Of a DNA stretch of 64,000 bases, positions 8,631 to 17,868 are shown one piece after another. Source of the DNA: Subtercola frigoramans. GTDB taxonomy: Bacteria > Actinomycetota > Actinomycetes > Actinomycetales > Microbacteriaceae. The translations under genes were made by a program, and so were the position numbers. The DNA lies in contig NZ_JAFBBU010000001.1 in the NCBI RefSeq assembly GCF_016907385.1, positions 124,001-188,000 on the forward strand. The letters are read 5' to 3'. The notes below the pieces were generated by a model. The model saw only the letters and a list, made by a program, of their open reading frames with translations, was not told the DNA's origin and did not search any database. The number at the start of each line of letters is the position of its first letter. Positions within the stretch are counted from its first letter, which is position 1.

Positions 8631-9859
8631 GCCCTGGGAATGAGGCGCTCGAGCTGGGTCACATGCGAGGGGGTCAGCTCCTCGAGCGAGTTCACGCCGA
8701 GCAGGCGCATGGTGCGGATGATCTCACCCGAGAGAATCGCGATCATGCGGTCGACTCCCTCACGCCCGCCCGCCATGAGCCCATAGAGGTAGGCGCGCCC
8801 CACCAGGGTGAAGCGGGCGCCGAGCGCCACGGCCGCCACGATGTCGGCACCCGACATGATGCCCGTGTCGAGGTGCACTTCATACTCGGATCCGACTTCG
8901 CGCACGACCTCGGGTAGCAGGTGGAACGGGATCGGCGCGCGGTCGAGCTGGCGGCCGCCGTGGTTGGAGAGCACGACACCGTCGACGCCCAGATCGGCGA
9001 GTCGCCGGGCATCCGCCACGTTCTGAACGCCTTTGACGACGATCTTGCCCGGCCACTGCGCCTTGATCCACGCGAGGTCGTCGAAAGTGACCGTCGGGTC
9101 GAACATGGAGTCGAGCAGCTCACCGACCGTGCCAGACCAGCGGTCGAGCGAGGCGAACGCGAGGGGCTCGGTGGTGAGGAAGTTGATCCACCACTCCGGG
9201 CGGGGCAGGGCGTTGATGACGGTGCCGAACGTGAGCTGCGGGGGAATGGAGAACCCGTTGCGCTTGTCGCGGAGCCGGGCCCCGGCCACAGGCACGTCGA
9301 CGGTCACCAACAGTGTGTCGAACCCGGCCGTGGCCGCCCTGTCAACCAGCGCCATAGAGCGCTCGCGGTCCTTCCACATGTACAGCTGGAACCAGTTGCG
9401 GCCGTTCGGGTTCACTGCCTTGACGTCTTCGATGGCCGTGGTTCCCATCGTCGAGAGCGAGAAGGGGATGCCCGCTGCGGCGGCCGCGCCGGCTCCCGCG
9501 ATCTCACCCTCGGTCTGCATCATGCGGGTGAAGCCCGTGGGGGCGATGCCGAACGGCATCGAGACGGGCGCGCCGAGCACATCCCACCCGGTGGTGACCT
9601 TCGACACATCGCGCAGGATCGACGGCGTGAACTGGATGTCTTCGAAGGCCTGTCGGGCGCGCGCGAGGCTGATCTCGCCCTCTGCGGCACCCTCGGTGTA
9701 GTCGAAAGCCGCCTTGGGCGTGCGTCGCTTGGCGATGGTACGCAGGTCGGCGATGGTGAGTGCGCCCTCGAGGCGGCGGCGCTTCGCATTCAGGTCGGGC
9801 GTCTTGAAATGCATGAGCGGTGCGAGGTCGCGTACCTTCGGCATTCTGCGGTCAACCAT
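8612..9859 (-). CDS. lldD: FMN-dependent L-lactate dehydrogenase / alpha-hydroxy-acid oxidase
   Basis: Oxidises L-lactate to pyruvate with electrons passed to the respiratory chain or oxygen; 415 residues. It is a TIM barrel with the flavin-binding start [14 protein letters not shown], the substrate and FMN residues in [32 protein letters not shown], Lys in KIVVKGVQ, and the diagnostic catalytic His/Arg motif SNHGGRQLD. The start is ATG 9859, with AAAGGA at 8-nt spacing; the ATG at 9901 lacks one. The last codons fall inside repeat R2-B. It follows lldR on the same strand with a 78-bp gap, so the pair is probably one lactate-inducible operon. Confidence 0.93.
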   Translation of the reverse strand: MVDRRMPKVRDLAPLMHFKTPDLNAKRRRLEGALTIADLRTIAKRRTPKAAFDYTEGAAEGEISLARARQAFEDIQFTPSILRDVSKVTTGWDVLGAPVSMPFGIAPTGFTRMMQTEGEIAGAGAAAAAGIPFSLSTMGTTAIEDVKAVNPNGRNWFQLYMWKDRERSMALVDRAATAGFDTLLVTVDVPVAGARLRDKRNGFSIPPQLTFGTVINALPRPEWWINFLTTEPLAFASLDRWSGTVGELLDSMFDPTVTFDDLAWIKAQWPGKIVVKGVQNVADARRLADLGVDGVVLSNHGGRQLDRAPIPFHLLPEVVREVGSEYEVHLDTGIMSGADIVAAVALGARFTLVGRAYLYGLMAGGREGVDRMIAILSGEIIRTMRLLGVNSLEELTPSHVTQLERLIPRARALEL

Positions 9860-9937
9860 GGGTGTGTCCTTTCGGGAGGGGGTGGGGAGGACTGGCGGCA
9901 AGCGGGCATCGTGAGGTCTCTGCCGGGTCGTAAGACG

Positions 9938-10774
9938 TCACTTCGGATTCGGCGAGGTGGCCGTAGGGCTCCCGAGAGGTGTCGGCTGACCGAAGCCCGC
10001 CTCGGCGTAGTAACCGGTGATGTGGCCGGTGACAGCTGTGCGGGCCGCGTGCGAGTCGCCCGCCTCGATGGCCCGGATGATCGACCGATGCTCGCGCTTC
10101 AACCTCGTTGCCGTGCTCGACCACGAGGCCAGGTTGCGCGCGCCGGCGATCGAGTAGCCCTCGATCGAGTTGCGGAGCCCCGTCATCATCGCGGCGATCA
10201 CGTCATTTCCCGCGGCTTCGGCGAGCGAGAAGTGGAACTGCGCGTCGAGCGCCAGGAACTCCGGCGAAGTCGGCTCGCGCTCGCCCGTCGCCTCCATCGC
10301 GTCGAGGATCTCGGTCGCTGCAGTGAGATCGATCGACGCGGCGCCGGCCAGGGCGACGCGCTCGGCCAGCTGCGCGGCGACGGCGGTCTCGAGAATGAGG
10401 CGGGTGCTCACCACATCATCGACCCGAAAGCCCTGGGCTGCGACCTGCAGGCGCAAGAGCGACGACATGCCGCCAGAGGGCCGGGCGATGATGATCGCGC
10501 CGGATTCGGGCCCTGACCCCGCCTGCGTGCGCAGAAGCCCGAGCACTTCGAGCACGCGCAGTGCTTCGCGAACGGATGATCGGCTCACCCCGAGCCCCGA
10601 CGCGAGCGTTCGCTCAGAGGGCAGGTGGTCGCCGGGTGCGAGGTCGCCCGAGACGAGCCGCGACTCGATGTGGGCGAGAACGTCTTCCCAGGCGCGGGGC
10701 GAGGTGGCGGCGGAGCCGTCCGCCGGCGGGGAGGCGGGCACGGGTGTGGCGAGCGGGCGTGTGGTGTGCGACAT
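9938..10774 (-). CDS. lldR: FCD-domain GntR regulator, likely controlling lactate oxidation
   Basis: A FadR-type regulator of about 278 residues. It has an N-terminal winged helix (VLAHIESRLVSGDLAPGDHLPSERTLASGLGVSRSSVREALRVLE) and a C-terminal all-helical FCD ligand domain. The metal-binding Asp/His residues are seen in FLALDAQFHFSLAEAAGN and in the HITGYY region. The start is uncertain: ATGs at 10,774 and 10,795 have no strong Shine-Dalgarno; 10,864 is too far out and overlaps the operator. The lldD neighbour suggests lactate as effector, by analogy with known LldR proteins. A double TGGTnnnACCA palindrome upstream fits autoregulation of the operon. Confidence 0.82.
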   Translation of the reverse strand: MSHTTRPLATPVPASPPADGSAATSPRAWEDVLAHIESRLVSGDLAPGDHLPSERTLASGLGVSRSSVREALRVLEVLGLLRTQAGSGPESGAIIIARPSGGMSSLLRLQVAAQGFRVDDVVSTRLILETAVAAQLAERVALAGAASIDLTAATEILDAMEATGEREPTSPEFLALDAQFHFSLAEAAGNDVIAAMMTGLRNSIEGYSIAGARNLASWSSTATRLKREHRSIIRAIEAGDSHAARTAVTGHITGYYAEAGFGQPTPLGSPTATSPNPK

Positions 10775-10812
10775 TGCGGGGCCCCGGTCATCCATTCGCT
10801 CGGTGGTGCACA

Positions 10813-10838
10813 TGTGGTAGGACCACATGGTCTGACCA
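10813..10838. promoter_or_regulatory. Double GntR/FCD-type operator upstream of lldR-lldD
   Basis: TGTGGTAGGACCACA (10,813-10,827) is a perfect palindrome with a 3-bp spacer, followed directly by TGGTCTGACCA (10,828-10,838). Both match the TGGTnnnACCA consensus known for FadR/LldR-type GntR regulators. Their centres are 13 bp apart and they lie 40-60 bp before the lldR start. Confidence 0.75.
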
Positions 10839-10967
10839 CAGGCTACCCCATGATCGGCGAACACGAAAGTGTGGCCGGATTGGCCTCGCAGCCGGGCCTC
10901 GCATGCTCATAGGCGAGTCATAGCGAACCGAAAGACCGTTGCGAGGCCGAGGAGGGAGAGTCTTTCC

Positions 10968-12314
10968 ATGACCCCGCATGGCTCCCCCCTCGCCCTGGAC
11001 GTCGTGGTGCCCGTCTACAACGAGCAGTTCGCTCTCGACGCCAGCATCCGCCGTCTCGCTGCCTACCTCTCCGACGAGATGTCGACGACGTGGCAGATCA
11101 CCATCGCCGACAACGCCAGTACCGATGGCACGCCGCAGATCGCCGACCGACTGGCCGACGAGATCGACGGCGTGCGTGTCATTCACACCGGGCGCAAGGG
11201 CCGCGGTCACGCGCTGAAGCTGGCGTGGGGTGCGTCGAACGCTGAGGTGCTCGCGTACGTCGATGTCGACCTCTCAACCGACCTCGCAGCGCTGCCTCCG
11301 CTTGTCGCGCCGTTGCTCTCCGGGCATTCAGACGTGGCGATCGGCACGCGGCTCTCCCGGTCGTCGCGAGTGGTGCGCGGCGGCAAGCGGGAATTCATCT
11401 CCCGCAGCTACAACGTTCTGCTGCACGGCGCCCTGGGTGTGAGTTTCTCTGACGCACAGTGCGGCTTCAAGGCGATTCGCTCCGATGTGGCCGCCCGTCT
11501 GTTGCCCCTGGTTCAGGATGATGCGTGGTTCTTCGACACCGAACTGCTGGTGATCGCGCAGCGCAGCGGGCTTCGCATCCACGAGGTACCGGTCGACTGG
11601 ATCGACGACACGGACTCGCGCGTGGAGATCATGCCGACCATCAGGGAGGATCTGCGAGGTGTGTACCGCGTCGGGCGTGACCTTGCCCGAGGTGCGATAC
11701 CGGTGCAGTCGATCTACGCCGAACTCGGCCGCACGCCGATCGGGCCTGCAGCCCGGCCGTCGTTCCTGGGCCAGGTTCTGCGGTTCGGAATCGTCGGCGC
11801 ACTCTCGACCGCGGCCTATGCGGTGCTGTACCTGCTTCTGCAGGGGGTGCTCGGCGCCCAGGCCGCGAACTTCAGCGCGCTTCTCATCACCGCTGTGGCG
11901 AACACCTGGGCGAACCGCCGTTTCACCTTCGCGATCAGGGGGCCGGCGAAGGCTGCGACCCACCAGTTCCAGGGGTTGATCGTGTTCGGGCTGGCCTGGG
12001 GCATCACATCGGGCTCGCTCGTCGCGCTCGATGCCCTGGCGCCGAACGCCGGCACCGTGGCCGAGCTGGTCGTGCTCACGGTGGCCAACCTCGTGGCCAC
12101 CGTGCTGCGCTTCGTGCTTCTGCGCCGCTGGGTGTTCCGTACCCCGAAACCGGTCGAGATCGATATCTCTCACCTCTCCCTCACCTCGGGTCAGGAGCCC
12201 GCGCTCTCCACAGTCTCGGTGGGCGCAGTCTCCCAGGGCCAGAGCGCAGCGGAGACTCTCAGTGCGACACCGACGGCCGACCAGAACTCTTCACAGAAAG
12301 CGAGCGCAGCCTGA
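10968..12314 (+). CDS. Family 2 glycosyltransferase fused to GtrA-like membrane domain
   Basis: A polyprenyl-phosphate sugar transferase-like protein of 448 residues. The N-terminal GT-A domain begins LDVVVPVYNEQFALDASI, has the nucleotide-binding ITIADNASTDGT and the DxD-type YVDVDLSTDL, and ends in FFDTELLVIAQRSGLRIHEVPVDW, typical of dolichyl-phosphate mannose synthase-like enzymes. A GtrA domain of about four membrane helices follows (LRFGIVGALSTAAYAVLYLLL; ANTWANRRFTF). The ATG at 10,968 has GAGGAGGGAGAG upstream. Its TGA shares a base with the next ATG (TGATG). It probably makes a lipid-linked sugar that the downstream GT39 protein uses. Confidence 0.88.
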   Translation: MTPHGSPLALDVVVPVYNEQFALDASIRRLAAYLSDEMSTTWQITIADNASTDGTPQIADRLADEIDGVRVIHTGRKGRGHALKLAWGASNAEVLAYVDVDLSTDLAALPPLVAPLLSGHSDVAIGTRLSRSSRVVRGGKREFISRSYNVLLHGALGVSFSDAQCGFKAIRSDVAARLLPLVQDDAWFFDTELLVIAQRSGLRIHEVPVDWIDDTDSRVEIMPTIREDLRGVYRVGRDLARGAIPVQSIYAELGRTPIGPAARPSFLGQVLRFGIVGALSTAAYAVLYLLLQGVLGAQAANFSALLITAVANTWANRRFTFAIRGPAKAATHQFQGLIVFGLAWGITSGSLVALDALAPNAGTVAELVVLTVANLVATVLRFVLLRRWVFRTPKPVEIDISHLSLTSGQEPALSTVSVGAVSQGQSAAETLSATPTADQNSSQKASAA

Positions 12315-14476
12315 TGACCAGCAGCACTCTTCCCCGGCCGTCCGCGCCCAGCGCCGGCGCAGCCAACCCCGTGCCAGCTGCGGTCGGCGGCAGAATCCGC
12401 TCCTTCGGGCACTGGCTCGTGCGCGGCCGTTCGACCAACGCCGTGTGGGAGCGCCCGGCCCTCATCGGCCTGCTCCTCGTTACTGCAGTGGCCTACCTCT
12501 ACAACCTCACGAGCAGCGGCTATGCAAACGAGTTCTACTCTGCCGCCGTGCAAGCGGGGTCGCAGAACTGGGAGGCCTTCCTCTTCGGCTCCTCCGATGC
12601 GGGCAACTCGATCACCGTCGACAAACCGCCGGCCAGCCTCTGGGTCATGGCGATCTCGGTGCGGCTCTTCGGCCTGAGTTCGATGTCGATCCTTCTTCCG
12701 GAGGTGATCATGGGCGTCGTCACGGTGGCCCTGGTCTACGTCATCGTGAGGCGCCACTTCTCGCCAGGCGCCGCGTTGCTGGCGGGTGGGGTGCTTGCGA
12801 GCACCCCGGTGGCCGCCCTGATGTTCCGGTTCAACAACCCCGACGCCCTGCTCGTTCTGCTCATGACGGCTTCGGTCTACTTCACCCTGCGGGCAATCGA
12901 GAGTGGCCGAGTGCGCTGGTTGCTGCTGGCGGGCGCCATGATCGGGTTCGGGTTCCTGACGAAACAGCTCCAGGCATTCGTCATCCTCCCGCCGCTCGCG
13001 CTCGCGTACGCCTGGGCAGGCCCGGTGACCTTCGGCAAGCGTCTGCTGCACCTGCTCGCCGCATTCGGCGCGGTGATCGTCTCTGCGGGGTGGTGGGTCG
13101 CACTGGTCGAACTTGTTCCGGCCTCACTCCGACCCTATGTCGGCGGGTCCCAGAACAACGACTTCCTCGAACTGACCTTCGGATACAACGGCTTCGGTCG
13201 CCTCACCGGCGCTGAGACCGGCAGCGTCACGGGTGGTGCCGGCACCGCCACCACCGGCGGAGGCCAGTGGGGTTCGACAGGAATCACGCGTCTCCTCGAC
13301 GGCGAGTTCGGGGGCCAGATCGCATGGCTCATCCCGGCGGCCCTTGTGTTGCTGGTGGTGTCGTTCTTCCTGCTCCGGCGCCAGAAGCGAACGGATGCCC
13401 GGCGAGCCATCTTCGTCATGTTCGGCGGCTGGCTCGTTCTCACCGGTCTCATCTTCAGTTTCATGTCGGGCATCTTCCACGCCTACTACACCGTGGCGTT
13501 GGCGCCTGCGATCGCTGGGGTCGTCGGGGCTGGGGCCGTGATGCTCTGGAACACGCGGCGTCACCTCTGGGCTCGGCTCCTGTCGGCCGCCCTCGTTCTG
13601 GGCACGGGTGTCTGGGCCTTCGCGCTCCTCACGCGGGCCACAGACTGGCTGCCCTGGCTCAAGTTCGTGGTGCTCGCTGCCGCCATCGTCGGGGCACTCC
13701 TGCTCGCGTTCCGATGGAGGAGACGAGCGCTTCGGGTCACCACGGTCGTCGTCTCGCTGGTTGCTGTGCTGCTCGCGCCGACGGCCTACACGCTCCAGAC
13801 GATCTCGACCGGGCACACCGGCTCGATCGTCACTGCCGGGCCGACCGTTGCGTCGTCCACGGGCTTCGGAGGAGGTGGCGGCTTCGGTCGCGGTGGTGGC
13901 GCAGGCGGTGGGGGCACTCCGCCCGGCGGAATAGCCGGCGGCCCCGGCACCGCGGGCGGGTTGACACCACCCGTTGGCGCAGGCCAGGCCGGTACGGGTG
14001 CTGCCGGTGGAACCGCGGGCGGTGCAGCTGGAGGCGGAACGACAGCAGGCGGCGCCGGTGGTGCGGCTGCCGCTGGCACCCGCGGCGGCGGAATGGGCGG
14101 CGGTGGTCTCCTCGTGGGTGCGACCGTGAGCGCGCAGGTCAGCGCCCTGCTGTCGGCCAATGCGTCGAGTTACACCTGGGCTGCGGCGGCGGTGGGCTCG
14201 CAGAACGCCGCGAGCTACCAGCTGGCCAGCCAGGCGGCAGTGATGCCCCTGGGTGGGTTCAACGGCAGCGACCCGTCACCGACGCTGGAGCAGTTCCAGG
14301 CCTACGTCGCATCGGGCCAGATCCACTATTTCATCTCCTCAGGCAACATCGGGGCGTCGAACGGTGGCAGCTCGGCTTCGTCGAGTATTGCGACCTGGGT
14401 CGTGGCGAACTACACGGCCACCACGGTCGACGGCACCACGCTGTACGACCTGACCACTGCAGCTGCCACGAGCTGA
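12314..14476 (+). CDS. ArnT/PMT-like (GT39) membrane mannosyl/aminoarabinosyl transferase
   Basis: A polytopic glycosyltransferase of 720 residues that uses a polyprenyl-phosphate sugar on the outer face of the membrane. The first periplasmic loop shows SSGYANEFYSAAVQAGSQNW and SITVDKPPASLWVMA, with the acidic catalytic residues typical of YkcA/YkcB-like GT39 proteins; FNNPDALLVLLM and FHAYYTVALAPAIAG also fit. There are about 11-12 helices, then an exposed Gly/Ala-rich stretch (roughly residues 515-590), then a conserved C-terminal domain (SSYTWAAAAVGSQNAASYQLAS, YFISSG). Translation is coupled to the upstream GT2 gene. Acceptor is unknown. Confidence 0.88.
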   Translation: MTSSTLPRPSAPSAGAANPVPAAVGGRIRSFGHWLVRGRSTNAVWERPALIGLLLVTAVAYLYNLTSSGYANEFYSAAVQAGSQNWEAFLFGSSDAGNSITVDKPPASLWVMAISVRLFGLSSMSILLPEVIMGVVTVALVYVIVRRHFSPGAALLAGGVLASTPVAALMFRFNNPDALLVLLMTASVYFTLRAIESGRVRWLLLAGAMIGFGFLTKQLQAFVILPPLALAYAWAGPVTFGKRLLHLLAAFGAVIVSAGWWVALVELVPASLRPYVGGSQNNDFLELTFGYNGFGRLTGAETGSVTGGAGTATTGGGQWGSTGITRLLDGEFGGQIAWLIPAALVLLVVSFFLLRRQKRTDARRAIFVMFGGWLVLTGLIFSFMSGIFHAYYTVALAPAIAGVVGAGAVMLWNTRRHLWARLLSAALVLGTGVWAFALLTRATDWLPWLKFVVLAAAIVGALLLAFRWRRRALRVTTVVVSLVAVLLAPTAYTLQTISTGHTGSIVTAGPTVASSTGFGGGGGFGRGGGAGGGGTPPGGIAGGPGTAGGLTPPVGAGQAGTGAAGGTAGGAAGGGTTAGGAGGAAAAGTRGGGMGGGGLLVGATVSAQVSALLSANASSYTWAAAAVGSQNAASYQLASQAAVMPLGGFNGSDPSPTLEQFQAYVASGQIHYFISSGNIGASNGGSSASSSIATWVVANYTATTVDGTTLYDLTTAAATS

Positions 14477-14485
14477 GAGGCGCAC

Positions 14486-14524
14486 CCAGGCGTGCGGGGA
14501 GGATCGTTCTCTCCGCACGCCTGG
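14486..14524 (+). terminator. Hairpin after the GT39 gene
   Basis: CCAGGCGTGCGG pairs with CCGCACGCCTGG across a GGAGGATCGTTCTCT loop, 10 nt after the stop codon at 14,476. No U-run follows, so it may be a non-canonical terminator or an RNA-end stabiliser. Confidence 0.6.
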
Positions 14525-14651
14525 AATGCATGCCCCAGCACACACGCTGAGACCGCACGAGCTGAGACCGCACGCATCAGAAGCGCACTAATCAGGCCCC
14601 TCGCTTAGGCTGGGGGGCGTCCGAACGGTTCGGCACAGGCAGGAGTCGCTC

Positions 14652-15620
14652 ATGGGTCGTGTGTTCGTGCTGGGGTCTGTGAACGTCGACTCCGTCGTGA
14701 GAGTCGGGAGGCACCCCCTTCCTGGTGAGACTCTCCGCGGGGGCGACGTCGCGACGTTCTGGGGTGGCAAAGGCGCGAACCAAGCCGTCGCAGCCGCCGA
14801 AGCAGGTGCCGACGTCGTCTTCATCGGCCGGGTCGGCGATGACGGCGAGGGCCATGACTACCGCACGCGCCTCGCCTCCAGATCGATCGATGTTCGCCCG
14901 CTCGCCGTCACGAAGGGCGTCACCACGGGTCACGCGATGATCGCCGTCGATGCCCACGGGGAGAACACGATCATCGTGTCGCCCGGCGCCAATGCCCGCG
15001 TCTCGCTTTCCGATCTGTCGTTGCTGCGCGGTGAATCCGCGGCGCGTAACGGTGGCCGGATCGCGGCGAAGGGCGAAACCGATGCTGCGGTCGAACCCGA
15101 TGGTGATGACGCCGTTTCAGCGGATCTGACCACCGGTTCGTCACTGCACACGACCGACACGGTCTACGACTCCGAGCCGTCGCCCCTCACCGACGGTGAC
15201 GTGCTCCTCGTCTCACTGGAGCTCGATCTCGACGTCGTGTGCCAGGCGATCCGCTGGGCTTCGGTGACAGGAGCGCGAATCGTGCTGAACCTGGCGCCGT
15301 TCGCTCAACTCCCGGCCGAGGTGCTGGCGCTGGCCGACCCCGTGATTGTGAATGAGCACGAAGCGGCGGAGCTCCGGGCATCCGGTGTCGAACCCGACTC
15401 CCTCCTCGTCACGCTCGGCCCCGACGGCTCACGCTGGGCTGACATCACCGTGCCGGGTTCGCCCATTTCAGACGTGGTCGATACGACGGGCGCGGGCGAC
15501 ACGTACTGCGGAACCCTCGCGGCACGGCTGGCGCGCGGCGACACTCATCGACAAGCGATGGAAGCTGCCAGTGCTGCAGCGGCACGGTCAGTGCGGTGGC
15601 TCGGGGCGCAGCCGGCCTGA
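14652..15620 (+). CDS. rbsK: Ribokinase-like PfkB-family sugar kinase
   Basis: Phosphorylates ribose or a related sugar with ATP; 322 residues. PfkB signature 1 region is WGGKGANQAVAAAEAGADVVFIGRVG, and the anion-hole/catalytic base motif is DTTGAGDTYCGTLAARLA near the C-terminus. LNLAPFAQLP and NEHEAAEL match ribokinase. Oddly, between ANARVS and DVLLVSLEL there is a 60-residue polar insertion rich in Asp, Thr and Ser not seen in typical ribokinases; it lies in a surface region after strand beta-6. The start is ATG 14,652 with CAGGAG upstream. No ribose transporter is adjacent. Confidence 0.85.
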   Translation: MGRVFVLGSVNVDSVVRVGRHPLPGETLRGGDVATFWGGKGANQAVAAAEAGADVVFIGRVGDDGEGHDYRTRLASRSIDVRPLAVTKGVTTGHAMIAVDAHGENTIIVSPGANARVSLSDLSLLRGESAARNGGRIAAKGETDAAVEPDGDDAVSADLTTGSSLHTTDTVYDSEPSPLTDGDVLLVSLELDLDVVCQAIRWASVTGARIVLNLAPFAQLPAEVLALADPVIVNEHEAAELRASGVEPDSLLVTLGPDGSRWADITVPGSPISDVVDTTGAGDTYCGTLAARLARGDTHRQAMEAASAAAARSVRWLGAQPA

Positions 15621-15629
15621 CCGCCCTTG

Positions 15630-16040
15630 CTACTTCGCGCGCCGCCGGTTCAGCCAGGCGCCCGTGCTCCAGAGCGCCCAGAGCACCAGCACGGGCTGGA
15701 AGATCAGCCGCACGGCCCGCTTCCTGTCGGTGTCGAGACCGAATGCATCGCGGTGATTCACGAGCTGGGCGATGTTCCCCGGGAAGATCGCTGTGAAGAA
15801 GGCCGCAGCGACCCATCCGACGGTGCTGCGGTGTTTTCGCGAGAGCAGCAGTGCCGAACCGAGGGAGATCTCGACCACCCCTGAGGCGAGAACGGTGGCG
15901 TCGGGTGAGAGCGGTACGAAGTCGGGAACCTGCGCCTGAAAGTCCTTTCGCGCGAATGTCAGGTGGCTCGTCCCCGCGAACACGAGAATGCTGCCCAGCA
16001 GCACCCGTGCGATCGTGCGGCCGGGCATCCGCCACTTCAT
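15630..16040 (-). CDS. DoxX-family small membrane protein
   Basis: About 136 residues with four hydrophobic helices: IARVLLGSILVFAGTSHLTF, VLASGVVEISLGSALLL, VGWVAAAFFTAIFPGNIAQL and IFQPVLVLWALWSTGAWL. The conserved DoxX features are the GTSHLTF region after helix 1 and the GNIAQLVNHRDAFGLDTD loop. The function of this subgroup is not established; some DoxX proteins take part in thiosulfate or redox metabolism. Convergent with rbsK (9-bp gap) and divergent from the ATP-grasp gene. Start at 16,040 or 16,028; 16,097 would overlap the divergent gene. Confidence 0.8.
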   Translation of the reverse strand: MKWRMPGRTIARVLLGSILVFAGTSHLTFARKDFQAQVPDFVPLSPDATVLASGVVEISLGSALLLSRKHRSTVGWVAAAFFTAIFPGNIAQLVNHRDAFGLDTDRKRAVRLIFQPVLVLWALWSTGAWLNRRRAK

Positions 16041-16095
16041 GACCTGCGCGTGGCCAGAAACACACCCGCAACAACCCAGCGCTAGGCTCGCAGGC

Positions 16096-17868
16096 ATGGT
16101 TGACCTGTTCGCCGGCTATGGCGCCACCCTCTTGCCTCGCAAGCCCATCAAGGGCGCGAGCGCATACGACGAGATGTTCCCCGAACCAGACTCGTCGTCT
16201 CCTGTTGAAGCACGTGCGGCGTACAAAGACATCTACAACGCGCTCGCACGCATGACGCAAGAAGAGCTGCGGGGGCGCACCGACGCCCTGGCCAGCTCCT
16301 ATCTGGCGCAGGGAGTGACGTTCGACTTCGCCGGTGAGGAGCGCCCGTTCCCGCTCGACGCGGTGCCCCGTGTCATCGAGCAGAAGGAATGGGTCGGCGT
16401 CGAGAAGGGCATCAAGCAGCGGGTCAGGGCACTCGAGGCCTTCCTCTCCGACATCTACGGCTCGCAGAATGCCATTCGCGACGGCGTCATCCCCGCGGGG
16501 CTCGTCAGCTCGTCGAGCCACTTCCACCGCGAGGCGGCGGGAATCGTGAGCGCCAACGGTGTGCGAATCCAGGTCTCGGGCATCGACCTGATCCGCGACG
16601 AGAAGGGCGCGTGGCGGGTGCTCGAAGACAACGTTCGCGTGCCCTCCGGCGTGAGCTACGTCATATCGAACCGCCGGGTCATGGCGCAGACGCTGCCCGA
16701 GCTGTTCGTTTCGATGAGGGTGCGCCCGGTCGGCGACTACCCCAACAAGCTCCTGCAGGCCCTCCGCGCGTCTGCCCCCGAAGGCGTCGAAGACCCGAAC
16801 GTGGTCGTGCTCACTCCGGGTGTCTACAACTCCGCTTACTTCGAACACACTCTGCTGGCCCGACTGATGGGCATCGAACTCGTCGAAGGCCGTGACCTCT
16901 TCTGCTCCGGTGGCCGGGTCTGGATGCGCACGACGGCAGGGCCGACGCGCGTCGACGTGATCTACCGGCGCGTCGACGACGAGTTCCTCGACCCATTGCA
17001 GTTCCGTGCGGATTCGATGCTGGGTTCGCCGGGCATCCTGCTCGCTGCACGCCTCGGCAACGTCACCATCGCGAACGCGGTCGGCAACGGCGTCGCCGAC
17101 GACAAGCTCGTCTACACCTATCTGCCCGACCTGATCCGGTACTACCTGTCAGAAGAGCCGCTCATCCCGAACGTCGACACCTGGCGCCTCGAAGACCCGG
17201 GTGCGCTCGAAGAGGTGCTCGATCGGCTCGACGAACTCGTCGTGAAGCCCGTCGACGGCTCGGGCGGCAAGGGGCTGGTCGTGGGGCCCGCCGCTTCGGC
17301 CAAAGAGCTCGAGGCTCTTCGCAAGAGGTTGATCAAAGACCCGCGTGGGTGGATCGCCCAGCCGGTCATCCAGTTGTCGACCATACCGACCCTCGTCGAA
17401 GACGGCATGCGCCCGCGGCACGCCGACCTCCGCCCGTTCGCAGTGAACGATGGCAAAGACGTGTGGGTGCTGCCCGGCGGCCTGACCCGCGTCGCGCTGC
17501 CCGAGGGTGAGCTCGTGGTGAACTCGTCGCAGGGCGGCGGATCGAAAGACACCTGGGTCGTCGGGTTCCCGGGCGGGTTCTCGCCGATCGACGGCACTGC
17601 TGTTGTCGCGCAGAACATCCAGGGACTCGTCGCCGACCAGGCAGCGAACACCCAGGCGATCCCCATCGTGGGGCACACGCCAGACCATTCGCCGTACGAC
17701 AAGCCGCGCTCGCACCAGGACCAGCAGGAGCAGCAGCAACAACAGCGACTGGTGCCGGATGCCCGGACCTTCGCCTCGCGATCGCTCGACCTTCCCCTGC
17801 CCGCCCCCCGCGCGGTCAACGCCGACGCCCTGCCCGCCGCGCGAACCGAAGGAGCAGCACAATGCTGA
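16096..17868 (+). CDS. Circularly permuted ATP-grasp type 2 protein (DUF404/407)
   Basis: A predicted peptide/amide-bond-forming ligase of 590 residues. It starts MVDLFAGYGATLLP, with the family's ERPFPLDAVPRVI, DIYGSQNAIRDGVIPAGLVSSSSHF, RVLEDNVRVPSGVSYV and PGVYNSAYFEHTLLARLMGIELVEG, and the glycine-rich ATP site VVKPVDGSGGKGLVVGP. The C-terminus has a Gln-rich stretch (about residue 535) and is poorly conserved. It is followed by an alpha-E protein (7-nt overlap) and a transglutaminase-like protein (4-nt overlap). This three-gene set is widespread; its product and role are unknown. Confidence 0.9.
   Translation: MVDLFAGYGATLLPRKPIKGASAYDEMFPEPDSSSPVEARAAYKDIYNALARMTQEELRGRTDALASSYLAQGVTFDFAGEERPFPLDAVPRVIEQKEWVGVEKGIKQRVRALEAFLSDIYGSQNAIRDGVIPAGLVSSSSHFHREAAGIVSANGVRIQVSGIDLIRDEKGAWRVLEDNVRVPSGVSYVISNRRVMAQTLPELFVSMRVRPVGDYPNKLLQALRASAPEGVEDPNVVVLTPGVYNSAYFEHTLLARLMGIELVEGRDLFCSGGRVWMRTTAGPTRVDVIYRRVDDEFLDPLQFRADSMLGSPGILLAARLGNVTIANAVGNGVADDKLVYTYLPDLIRYYLSEEPLIPNVDTWRLEDPGALEEVLDRLDELVVKPVDGSGGKGLVVGPAASAKELEALRKRLIKDPRGWIAQPVIQLSTIPTLVEDGMRPRHADLRPFAVNDGKDVWVLPGGLTRVALPEGELVVNSSQGGGSKDTWVVGFPGGFSPIDGTAVVAQNIQGLVADQAANTQAIPIVGHTPDHSPYDKPRSHQDQQEQQQQQRLVPDARTFASRSLDLPLPAPRAVNADALPAARTEGAAQC

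Noticed and set aside
8921..10516. Long plus-strand open frame (over 500 codons) opposite lldD and lldR
   Set aside because: It is antisense to two well-supported genes; the translation is Arg/Gly-rich with no domain pattern, as expected from GC-rich shadow frames.
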